From: an uncultured bacterium
Lineage (GTDB): Bacteria; Planctomycetota; GCA-002687715
Assembly: GCA_902826835.1 (NCBI GenBank)
Contig: CADEGH010000048.1
Span: forward strand, 1 to 34,937
Direction of reading: 5' to 3'
Length of the DNA: 34,937 nucleotides
The translations under genes and the position numbers were made by a program. The notes beneath the pieces were generated by a model, which was not told the origin of the DNA, did no database searches, and saw nothing but the letters and a program-made list of their open reading frames with translations. Position 1 is the stretch's first letter. The number at the start of each line of letters is the position of its first letter. This document shows positions 8,780 to 16,322 of the stretch, piece after piece.

Positions 8780-9478
8780 TCAATCGGGTCGCTCCGCGGC
8801 GGTGAGGGCGAGGGAGTGGAGGTGGGCCGGGAGATTGGCGAGGGTGGGGCGGCCGAGGAGGGCGAAGGGGAGGCGGGATTGTCGGGCCTGCTCGTGAGCG
8901 TGGCGGGTGAAGTCGGAGGTGGTGATGATGGCGGCGGCGTCGCAGTCGTGGAACTCGCAGCCGCCAATGAGGGAACGGACCACGCCGTTGGGGACGCGTC
9001 CCTTCCAGCGCTTGGCCTCGATGCCGATCCGGATGCCGTCCAGGGTGAGGATGAGATCGACGCCGTAGTCATGGCCCACGCGCGTGCGGGTGACCGGGAT
9101 ATTCGCGGCAGCGAGTTGGGCGGCGACCCAGGCTTCGAAACTGGCGCCGTCGAGGGTATCCAATTCCTGCGCCGAAAGACCGAGCAGGCGCCGGCGTTCG
9201 CGACTCCGAGCGTCCAACCCCAGGAGCCGAAAGAGGGCCCAGGCCGCCATGAGGAGCACGAGGGCGAGCAGGATCTGGGCGTGGCCAGATAGCGCGCGAA
9301 TGTCTGCGTGGAGACGCACGAGGAGCAGCGACCCGAGCAGGAGGATGAGCACCAAGGCCGCTGCCGGCAGGGCCGAAGATCGCGCGTGAGATGCTCGCAC
9401 CCGCGCATCATAGGAGCGAGGGGGGACAGAGAGGGAGCTGGCACGCGGCCATCGGCCAGGCCGCGGCGGACTGATCAA
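8780..9478 (-). CDS. Membrane-anchored Mrr-like restriction endonuclease-fold protein
   Basis: 232 residues from a TTG at 9478. Two adjacent hydrophobic segments (ALPAAALVLILLLGSLLLV and ILLALVLLMAAWALFRLLG) form a membrane hairpin. A soluble domain follows with the Mrr/REase pattern: FEAWVAAQLAAANIPVTRT, then GVDLILTLDGIRIGIEAKRW, where D and ExK are the catalytic set of the PD-(D/E)xK fold, and AAAIITTSDFT after it. In the family these proteins cleave DNA; in a membrane context they are less understood. The start is uncertain: an in-frame GTG at 9400 would put the first membrane segment close to the N-terminus. No methyltransferase or specificity gene is near, so a classical restriction system is not supported. 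Confidence 0.8.
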   Translation of the reverse strand: MISPPRPGRWPRASSLSVPPRSYDARVRASHARSSALPAAALVLILLLGSLLLVRLHADIRALSGHAQILLALVLLMAAWALFRLLGLDARSRERRRLLGLSAQELDTLDGASFEAWVAAQLAAANIPVTRTRVGHDYGVDLILTLDGIRIGIEAKRWKGRVPNGVVRSLIGGCEFHDCDAAAIITTSDFTRHAHEQARQSRLPFALLGRPTLANLPAHLHSLALTAAERPD

Positions 9479-9511
9479 CCGAGACCCCAGTCGGTGCCAC
9501 CCGGCCCACGA

Positions 9512-10606
9512 TTACTTGGATCGCGAGCGCCAGGCCTTTTGGAGCTCCGCCTCGCGCTCGGGCGTGAGGCCCGCCCGGAGCTTGGTGTCGGCGGGTCGGG
9601 TCTTGTGCCAAGCCACCGTGTCCACGATGGTCTCGGCGACGCTCCGGAACGAGAGCCCCGCGGCAATGGCCTTCTCGACCGCAAAATGACCCCGTTGGCC
9701 CTTCGGCAGCCACAAGGGGAGCTCCGTGTACGGCCGAACCTTGTGCTCGCGGAGGAACGCCTCGCTCACCGACTCCCAGGTCGCCTCGGTATTGAGGGTG
9801 AGCTTGCAGGTGGAGAGAAGGTCGGCAAACGAGACCCTTCCGCGGAAGCCCACCGCGTTGAAGATGCCGCCCACTTGGTCTTGCACGAGCTTCACGCAGA
9901 AGTCACCGAGATCACGGACATCGACAAATTGCACTTCGGCCTGGAGATCCTCGGGAACGAGGGCCACCCCGCCGCGCAGGATGCGGAGCGGCCAATAGGT
10001 GAAGCGGTCGCTCGAATCGTCCGGGCCGACGATGAGGCCCGGGCGAACGACGGTCGCCCGCGCTCCGAAAATCCGCTCCACGATGCGGTCACACTCCGCC
10101 TTCATGGGCCCGTAATTGGCGACCGCCGCCTTGATGGTCGTAGCGGCCTCGAATTCCTCGGGGGTGATGATGCCGGTGGGTGTCGATTCGTCGACCGAGG
10201 CGGCGGACTGATCGGTGTAGACCGAGACCGTCGAGACGAAGAGATAGCGGCCCACGGAGTCCTTCAGGAGATTGCAGCTCTGTTCGACGTGTTTGGGGGC
10301 GTAGCCGCTGGTGTCGATGACCGCGTCCCACTTACGGCCACGCAGCGACTCGAGGTTGCCGGTGTCCCGGTCCCCTTCCAGTTGTTCGAGCTTCGGGAAC
10401 CTCGCGGGATTCGATTTCCCGCGATTGAACAGGGTGACCTCGTATCCGAGCGCCTCCGCGGTGCGCACGATGGGCGGACCCAAGAAACGTGTGCCACCGA
10501 GGACGAGCAATCGGCCGGGACGGGTGCGGGGGGCCAAACCCGAGAGGGCTGCCGCGAACGGAACGGCAGCGACGGAACCGAGGAAGTCACGGCGGGAGGT
10601 GTTCAT
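9512..10606 (-). CDS. Tat-exported NAD-dependent epimerase/dehydratase
   Basis: 364 residues. The N-terminus MNTSRRDFLGSVAAVPFAAALSG is a twin-arginine signal (SRRDFLG). The Rossmann core starts right after it with LLVLGGTRFLGPPIV (glycine-rich NAD loop). WDAVIDTSGYAP and YLFVSTVSVYTD match the family. The catalytic YxxxK appears as YGPMK, and ATVVRPGLIVGP follows. It is an extended SDR that would oxidise, reduce or epimerise a sugar-like substrate. Export by Tat implies that the enzyme folds with its cofactor in the cytoplasm and then acts in the periplasm. The substrate is not predictable from sequence. It precedes the Mrr-like gene on the same strand, 33 bases away. Confidence 0.88.
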   Translation of the reverse strand: MNTSRRDFLGSVAAVPFAAALSGLAPRTRPGRLLVLGGTRFLGPPIVRTAEALGYEVTLFNRGKSNPARFPKLEQLEGDRDTGNLESLRGRKWDAVIDTSGYAPKHVEQSCNLLKDSVGRYLFVSTVSVYTDQSAASVDESTPTGIITPEEFEAATTIKAAVANYGPMKAECDRIVERIFGARATVVRPGLIVGPDDSSDRFTYWPLRILRGGVALVPEDLQAEVQFVDVRDLGDFCVKLVQDQVGGIFNAVGFRGRVSFADLLSTCKLTLNTEATWESVSEAFLREHKVRPYTELPLWLPKGQRGHFAVEKAIAAGLSFRSVAETIVDTVAWHKTRPADTKLRAGLTPEREAELQKAWRSRSK

Positions 10607-10770
10607 GCCGGGAGTTTAGTCGCCGCGCCGATTCGGCGCGATCGGACGGGACGATTGGGGGCCCGCCCGGTTTTGATGGCGCCTGGGCGAGGGGATTCGG
10701 GCTCCGTGAAAACCATGATCTCTCACGGTCTCATGTCGCAACGCGAGTCATCGGGGGAGGCCAGGGCCCG

Positions 10771-11265
10771 TCATTCGCTCGGCCGGGAGCGCTTGGCCCG
10801 GATCGCGGAGAGGAAGTGCACGGCTTCCCGATCGCGGGGACGGTCGAGGGCCTGCTTGGACTTGATCAACGCGTCGAGGGTGAGCACACGAACGACCCCG
10901 AGCTCGGTCGAAAACGACAGACTCTCATTCCACATTGCCGAGAATGGGCCTACCCCGGTCAACTCGCTCAAGCAGTCGAGCTGGCCCAGCTTGGTGCTGA
11001 GGTAGAGATTCTTGAATCCGGCCGACGGTAGGTTTTCGAGATCAAGGGGGACTCGCTTTGGGGTCATGCGGTGGATGGGTTCGGTCCCCAAGAGGGCATG
11101 CGCGAGGCGACGGAGGTTTTCCGGCCCGAAGTCACAGCCGACATCCAAGTCGTGCGTCACCATGGGAGAACCGTGAACTACCGCCGCATAACCTCCGATG
11201 AGGACAAACTGTACTTGCGCCTGAGCGAGTACCCGGAGCAGGGAAGGGAAATCAGAATCCGGCAT
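10771..11265 (-). CDS. Nucleotidyltransferase-fold protein (AbiEii/MNT type)
   Basis: 164 residues from the ATG at 11265. The core is VQFVLIGGYAAVVHGSPMVT followed by HDLDV. The GG at 24-25, the H31G pair and the DLD of THDLD (39-41) are the nucleotide-binding and metal-binding elements of small nucleotidyltransferases. The C-terminus has a helical DALIKSKQALDRPRDREAV motif that is typical of the group. Members are often toxins or antitoxins that modify RNA or proteins. The gene overlaps the small gene before it by 14 bases, so both are translated together. An earlier in-frame ATG at 11298 would give 175 residues and a longer overlap; I chose the later start because the fold begins right after it. 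Confidence 0.8.
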   Translation of the reverse strand: MPDSDFPSLLRVLAQAQVQFVLIGGYAAVVHGSPMVTHDLDVGCDFGPENLRRLAHALLGTEPIHRMTPKRVPLDLENLPSAGFKNLYLSTKLGQLDCLSELTGVGPFSAMWNESLSFSTELGVVRVLTLDALIKSKQALDRPRDREAVHFLSAIRAKRSRPSE

Positions 11266-11518
11266 TCGGATCCGGCTTGGCCCGCCGGAGGAGGCCATAG
11301 AGACGGAGGGCTTGGTCGTGCCGGCGCATGCGCTCGGACGGGGTCAGGCGCAGGCACTCGTCCACGAGGGAGAGGTCGAGGCCGTACGCGATGGCCTCCG
11401 CGATCGGGTCACTGGCCGTGGGATCTCCCCCAGGCGGCGCTGGATCCGGATTCGAGACTCCCGCTGGTGGCCGCGTCGGGCGGAGGGATGACTCGGGATC
11501 GGGGGGGATGGGGTGCAT
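11252..11518 (-). CDS. Small protein paired with nucleotidyltransferase (possible antitoxin)
   Basis: 88 residues from the ATG at 11518. The first 40 residues are rich in proline and look disordered. The C-terminal half is a compact helical block: GLDLSLVDECLRLTPSERMR followed by RHDQALRLYGLLRRA. Short proteins with this G-x-D-L-S-L-x-x-E-x-L-R-L-T-P-x-E-R pattern are commonly found directly upstream of nucleotidyltransferase genes (from memory). The two genes overlap by 14 bases, which implies translational coupling and a fixed ratio. The function is unknown; partner or antitoxin is an inference from gene order and size. Confidence 0.7.
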   Translation of the reverse strand: MHPIPPDPESSLRPTRPPAGVSNPDPAPPGGDPTASDPIAEAIAYGLDLSLVDECLRLTPSERMRRHDQALRLYGLLRRAKPDPNAGF

Positions 11519-11746
11519 CGTCGGATCTCGATTCCGGGGAGTGAATCGGACTCGCGATTGTAACGGAGTGGGCTCACGGCGCAGACCCCACGAACGAGCT
11601 GACCGCCATGTGCTCGTCAAGGCAACCCGCGGGATGACAGACATGCGGACTCCGATCCCGCTCCGGGGGCGAGCCTGCTCGTCGACCTCGCTGGAACTCG
11701 AGGGGGTTCGGTGGTGCGCCACTCGCCGAACGAACGAGACTCCGAC

Positions 11747-14548
11747 TCAGGCCGCCTGCGATCGCGGCGGGAGCGGGGCGAGCAGGAACCCGAGCGTGTA
11801 GATCCCGGCCGCCACGAGAATCAGCGTCGTGAATCCGATGTTCATGGCGAGGAAGATGGAGCTGATGGACGCGAAGACGGAGAGGAATCCGTTGATGGCC
11901 CAGCCCCAAGGTACGAGCGACGGGGCATGGGTTTCGAGGAGCCGCATGCCGAGCGGGAACGGCATTCCGAGCAGGAAGCCGACGGGGGCAAGCAGCGCCA
12001 AGACAATCGCGGCGCGCACCAGGAAATCGTGCCCGAGGAAGGTGTCCAGCAAATGGGAAAGCGCGAGCAGTTCCACGCCTACCAACGCGAGGAGAATCAA
12101 GAGCAGTCGCAAATACGTGGAGCGGGAGGGAGTCAGCCGTGAGGAGTAATAGGCACCCAGACCCGAGAAAAAGAGCATTCCCGAGAGCACGACGGAGAGC
12201 GAGTAGGTCGGGTGGCCGAGGAACAGCGTGAACTTCTGCATCAACCCGATCTCAAGGAACATGAATCCGAGGCCGAGGGCGCCGAAGTAGACGAAGGTGC
12301 GGAGTCGACGGGGAGTCGCCGTACCCCGGCGCTTGAGGATTCCGAGTGGAAGCAGAATCAGCACGAGGGCCAAGAACGCGATTTGCAGCAGCGAGGCGAG
12401 GAGAACGCCGTGCCCTACCGGGAAATCGGGGTGGTACTCGTCGGACCAATCCCCCCGCTTGCGCCAATACTCGAGGAATCGGCTCAGGCGGAAGTAGTCG
12501 AAGAAGAAGGGCCGATCGTCCGCGGAGGGGGACAGATCGTAGTCGTAGTTGCGAATGAACGCGGCGCGCTCGGCTGGGGAGCCGCGCAAGAGGCTCGTGA
12601 AGTCCTTCTGCTGCGCGACGAAGTGATTGCTGATCTTTTCTCGCAGCTCGAGGAGGGCGCTTCTCGATTCCCGTAGTGAAGCGCCAGCCTTGGCCTGGAG
12701 ATCCGCCGGCAATTTGTAGAGGAACTCCGCGAGCAGTTGATCCGAGCGGGAGAGATCCCCTTCATGGGCGGCGCGGAATACTTCCTGCACCGGAGTGACA
12801 AACACTTCTTTGTGCGCGACGATTTCGCCGGGGCTGACGTTGCCGAAGAGGCTGGAGGCAGCCTTGCTCATCGCTTGGGTCGCCGCGACTTCGTAGTGCA
12901 AGCTCGGGGCCCGCCCAAGGTCGAACGGCCCTTCGACCGGCCGCACCGGATCGAAGACCATGCCCATGAATCGCTCGGCGTGGGCAAAACGATGCAGAGC
13001 GGCCATCTCCGCTTGCGTGAACGGCCCCTTCTTGATCATCGTGGATGCCCATCCGTGCGCTTGCAGCACGGCAATGTGCCGCCAGGGCTCGGCCACCCCG
13101 AGTCGTTCGAGGGCGGTGTAGGCGATGTTGGCGAGCCTGATCGTCTCTCGAGCTTTCCTCGGATGCATATCGAGGAAGCGCGAGTAGTTGACGATGCCGC
13201 CTTCCTCCAAGTGATTGTAGAAGTCCTGCACCGCCTCGGTGGTGTAGAGGTAACTCTCCGAGAGGGTATAGGCGCCCGTATTCAGGGCCGTGAAAGTGTC
13301 GACGCCGGAGAGCTGGATGATGTCGAACTTGCGGCCGGATCGCCGCAGATAGCTGCGCCCCTCGGCGTGAACGAGCTTCACCTTCGGATGGTCGAAGAGG
13401 CGTCCGATGTACTCGGCGTAGGTCTCGGTGACGGCCCGGATCATCGCTTTGTTGATGTCGACGGCGGTGACCGAGTTGATCGAGGTCGGCGCCTGGTCGA
13501 AGTAGAGCGCGGTCATGACGTCGACGCCGCCTCCGCACCCGATGGCCAGGATGTCGAGATCTTTGGCCTGGCGCTCCCTCATGACGATGTAGGCCGAGGC
13601 CGCCTGGCTGTCATCCAGGGCTTTGAAGCTCAGGATGTCCGATGCGTTTTTGTAGAGGACGGTCGGGGCAGTGCCGTCTTGGGTCACTCCCCGCAGTTCC
13701 GCGTAGGACCAGTCGATATCGCCGAAGTGACCTCCGATCGCCATCGTGTGGACCTTGGGCTTGGAGACGTCCACTTGGGCAACCGCCGAGTGCAGAACGG
13801 AGTCGCTCACCCGATCCGGGAACTGTTCGATCACGTCCTTGTGGGGCGCGAAGGGCACCTCCCACTTGATCCTCTGGGTGGCGAATCCCACGGCCACGAG
13901 TACCAAGAATGCGGCAATGGCGGCGTGAACCCAGCGCCGAACTCGGGACTCCGGAGTGGCGTAGGCCAGACCGCCGATCCCCGCGAGCGCCGCCGCGATC
14001 ATGACGGTGGTGGTCGATCCCAATTCCCCGAGCAGGCTCGGCGCCACGGCCCCTCCGAGCGCACTCCCGGCGAGATCGGTGAAGTAGAGCCGACCGATGT
14101 GGGCGGGGTAGCGTGTCAAACTCAGGCCGATGGTCAGGCCGGCGAAGATGAACGGGACGGAGAGAATCACGAACGTCAACAGCAATGCGGCAAAGTTCTC
14201 GGGGCGATTCCAGATTTCGAGGGAGTCGACCCGCAGCGTGGTAATCGTGAAAAAGGCGCCGGCGATGCCGAGCCCGAACAAGGCCGCGTAGGCGGCGCCG
14301 TGTTTCGGGACCCGCTCCGGTTGGCGCGCGATCGGGAACACGGTGAGCAACGAACCGGATGCTCCAAAGCCCAGAAGGGCCAGCGATATCACCATGTAGG
14401 CGAAGTGGTGCCACATGAGAATCGCGAACACACGCGTGATCGCGACTTCGAGCAGCAGCACCGCCATCGCGGTCAAAAACAAACCGAGGGCGAGGCCTCG
14501 GGGCGGCTGCCCAGGGGTCGAAAGCGCAGGGTCGGCGGTCTTTGGCAT
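11747..14548 (-). CDS. Polytopic membrane protein with spermidine-synthase-like core
   Basis: 933 residues in three parts. About residues 20-240 have some seven membrane segments, starting LALGLFLTAMAVLLLEVAIT. A soluble Rossmann methyltransferase-like domain follows: ILAIGCGGGVDVMTALYF near 330-345 is the nucleotide loop, SVTAVDINKAMIRAV is the ribose-binding acidic strand, and FDIIQLSGVDTFTALNTGAY is where spermidine synthases carry the catalytic aspartate. The last third has about seven more membrane segments, ending with FTTLILVAAGIYTLGFLLAP. This is the fused membrane/spermidine-synthase-like arrangement. Because the DxxD-type active-site pattern of true aminopropyltransferases is altered, polyamine synthesis is doubtful. 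A membrane methyl- or aminopropyl-transferase, or a transporter-linked enzyme, is possible. Confidence 0.83.
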   Translation of the reverse strand: MPKTADPALSTPGQPPRGLALGLFLTAMAVLLLEVAITRVFAILMWHHFAYMVISLALLGFGASGSLLTVFPIARQPERVPKHGAAYAALFGLGIAGAFFTITTLRVDSLEIWNRPENFAALLLTFVILSVPFIFAGLTIGLSLTRYPAHIGRLYFTDLAGSALGGAVAPSLLGELGSTTTVMIAAALAGIGGLAYATPESRVRRWVHAAIAAFLVLVAVGFATQRIKWEVPFAPHKDVIEQFPDRVSDSVLHSAVAQVDVSKPKVHTMAIGGHFGDIDWSYAELRGVTQDGTAPTVLYKNASDILSFKALDDSQAASAYIVMRERQAKDLDILAIGCGGGVDVMTALYFDQAPTSINSVTAVDINKAMIRAVTETYAEYIGRLFDHPKVKLVHAEGRSYLRRSGRKFDIIQLSGVDTFTALNTGAYTLSESYLYTTEAVQDFYNHLEEGGIVNYSRFLDMHPRKARETIRLANIAYTALERLGVAEPWRHIAVLQAHGWASTMIKKGPFTQAEMAALHRFAHAERFMGMVFDPVRPVEGPFDLGRAPSLHYEVAATQAMSKAASSLFGNVSPGEIVAHKEVFVTPVQEVFRAAHEGDLSRSDQLLAEFLYKLPADLQAKAGASLRESRSALLELREKISNHFVAQQKDFTSLLRGSPAERAAFIRNYDYDLSPSADDRPFFFDYFRLSRFLEYWRKRGDWSDEYHPDFPVGHGVLLASLLQIAFLALVLILLPLGILKRRGTATPRRLRTFVYFGALGLGFMFLEIGLMQKFTLFLGHPTYSLSVVLSGMLFFSGLGAYYSSRLTPSRSTYLRLLLILLALVGVELLALSHLLDTFLGHDFLVRAAIVLALLAPVGFLLGMPFPLGMRLLETHAPSLVPWGWAINGFLSVFASISSIFLAMNIGFTTLILVAAGIYTLGFLLAPLPPRSQAA

Positions 14549-14989
14549 GCGAAGCTCAGCAGTCTTCCGGAGTGAAGTCGGAAGTTATACCCCCGTCGCC
14601 CGCGGGAGCCACGATCCGAAAGTCGCGCCGCGGGCTCGGTTTGGCGATGGCGGACAGAGTACGCGCCCGTGGAAGCCTTGGGCCCTGGCTTCTTCGTCTA
14701 CCGTCGCCCAGGCGGGAAAATGAAACCCGGAGAGTGCGGGCGTCCCGGCAATCACCAGAAACGAATCAATGCCCATGAGCGGGTTGGACGGGGTGGGCGA
14801 CACGGGCGGCCACCGAGAGAGTGACCAGCCGGCCAGCGACGGGCTTGCAACGGGAGGGGCGCAAAGTGTCTGCGCCCTCCAGGGGAAACGGCCAACCTCG
14901 ATCATGCCTCGAGGGGGCACCGGCCACCGTCCTGGTCGCTCAGGGTCTTGCTGGCACGACCCGGCCTCGGTCCGCTCGAGAAGCGGCCA
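14549..14989. other. 441-base region without a supported gene
   Basis: The only gap above 300 bases. Open frames here (for example 14585-14920 minus) have shuffled composition, with no motif, start site or conserved fold. There is a short inverted repeat CTTCCG/CGGAAG (14564-14584) overlapping a TATAAC hexamer on the minus strand (14584-14589). This lies 36 bases before the start of the 933-residue membrane protein and could be part of its promoter. I see no tRNA or terminator with a U tract. Confidence 0.5.
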
Positions 14990-16078
14990 TCACTTCTTCA
15001 GGGCGGCGACCAGGTCTTTGGCCACCTTCGTGGCTTCCTCGCCATCATGGCCGCGGTAGCGCACCTTCATTTCGCTGTCCAAGACCACGATGGTCGGCCA
15101 ACCCTTGATGACCCAGTCGTCGGCGATGGCGCGCTTCTGCCCTTCAGGCTGGTTTTGGAAGCTGCGCCAGTTCAGCTTGTTCTCGGCCACCGCCTTCTTC
15201 GCGCGGGGCAAATCGTCGCTGTTGATTCCGATGAGGGCGAACGCCTGATCCTTCATTTCTTCCACGAGCGACCGCTCGTGTGGGTACAAAGCCCGGCAAG
15301 GTCCTCACCAATCTCCCCAGAAGTCGACGAAGAGAATCTTCCCTTTGTAGTCGCTCAGCTTGAATTCGACCCCCTCGAGGTCGATGCCCGCGATGTCCGG
15401 AGCCACCATGCCGACGCCAAACTTCTCCAGCTCGGTGAAGAGGCCCTGGACCGTCTCGGTCAATTCGTCGCTCGCGGCGGCCTCCATGGCGGCCTTCACG
15501 GTGGACTTGGCCGCGTCATACTCGGCCGAGCCCACGGGATTCCCGCGCAGGGCCGATTCCTCACGGGCGAAGGTGATCCAGCCGAGAACGCGTTTGTGTT
15601 TACCGTGCTTGACGAGGCTCGCTCGGGCCGATTCACCGGCTTCCTTGCCGACGAAACGATCCAGGTGCGGCATGAGTCCGCCCAATTCGTCGATCGCAGA
15701 GGACTCGATGTGGTCGGTGAGGATCTTCGTCAGGATCGCCTGCGACTGCTTCTGCTCACCGCTCATGGTCAGGGCGGGCAGGAGAAAGTGGAGTGCGTCG
15801 TCCCCGGGAAACTCGCCGGCGGCCTCGATGTACTTTTGGCGGAGGGCGCCCATGTCCGGGCGCATCGGCATGGCCGGGATCGGCTTGCCCGATCCCTTGT
15901 TGGCTTCGGCCGCTTTGGCGGCTTCCTGCATTTTGGTGCGCCATTCCTTGATGAGGGTGGTCTGCTCCACCTGCAGGGCCTCGAGGCGTTTTTTCACCTC
16001 GGGGCTGGGCGCAGGTTCTTGCGCCACGAGCGGGCAGAGGAGCAGCCCGCTCAGGATCCATAGTTGTGGTTTGATCAT
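14990..16078 (-). CDS. Thioredoxin/TlpA-like selenoprotein with UGPC motif (TGA read as Sec)
   Basis: Reading through one in-frame TGA gives 362 residues. A signal peptide MIKPQLWILSGLLLCPLVAQ is followed by a helical region (about 30-220) that I do not recognise. A TlpA/AhpC-type thioredoxin domain follows: MVAPDIAGIDLEGVEFKLSD, then ILFVDFWGDW-TGA-GPCRALYPHE. The TGA stands at residue 258, exactly where the first cysteine of CGPC belongs, and Cys261 is the resolving cysteine. The fold then continues in the same frame with IGINSDDLPRAKKAV and the cis-proline segment GWPTIVVLDSE to a normal C-terminus. It is therefore a likely periplasmic selenocysteine oxidoreductase. Conventional calling would give two fragments (15305-16168 and 14990-15289). 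The start may also be ATG 16087. TGA serves as the stop of most neighbouring genes, so recoding must depend on the hairpin. A sequencing error or true nonsense mutation is the alternative. Confidence 0.82.
15263..15280 (-). promoter_or_regulatory. Probable bacterial SECIS hairpin
   Basis: On the mRNA, CACGAGC-GGUC-GCUCGUG forms a perfect 7-bp stem with a GGUC tetraloop. The loop begins 31 nt after the UGA. Bacterial SECIS elements recognised by SelB lie in the coding region just after UGA. The loop is usually about 16-37 nt away, with a G at one of its first two positions, and the E. coli fdhF element also presents a GGUC loop (from memory). No bulged U is seen. Inside the gene this stretch encodes HERSLV. 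Confidence 0.72.
15305..15307 (-). other. In-frame TGA, probable selenocysteine codon
   Basis: The codon follows TGG (Trp) and precedes GGA CCT TGC (Gly-Pro-Cys). It replaces the nucleophilic cysteine of a thioredoxin CGPC motif, which is the classical position for Cys/Sec exchange. Confidence 0.8.
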
Positions 16079-16322
16079 GGGCGGCATTCTGCCACGATTT
16101 CCGGAGGTCCGCTGGACCCGGGTGTCCGGATGGGGCACCCTTGACGCGGCGCTCGGCCGTTCCCACACTCCGGATCCGGCAACCGGGTCCGTCGGATTCA
16201 GGAGCTTCCGCCGCGATGGGCTACCTTTCCCGACCGATTCCAGGTTTGGTTTCCCGCCCGTCCTCGCCGGCGGGGACGCTTAGGCGGGATGCGGATTCCT
16301 GGCCCTCGCGAGCGGGGATGCG

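Noticed and set aside
11557..11562. TACAAT on the minus strand as a -10 box before the small gene of the nucleotidyltransferase pair
   Set aside because: A reasonable -10 hexamer, but no -35 match at 16-18 bases, so a promoter is not supported.
14585..14920. 111-codon open frame on the minus strand
   Set aside because: Composition looks random, there is no ribosome site or motif, and it is explained by the lack of stops in high-GC DNA.
14990..16168. Two separate genes or a pseudogene (15305-16168 and 14990-15289) split by a stop
   Set aside because: Both pieces are in the same frame, and the break falls exactly on the catalytic cysteine codon with a SECIS-like hairpin behind it. The second piece has no start of its own except an implausible TTG inside the motif region. 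A pseudogene would likely show further decay.
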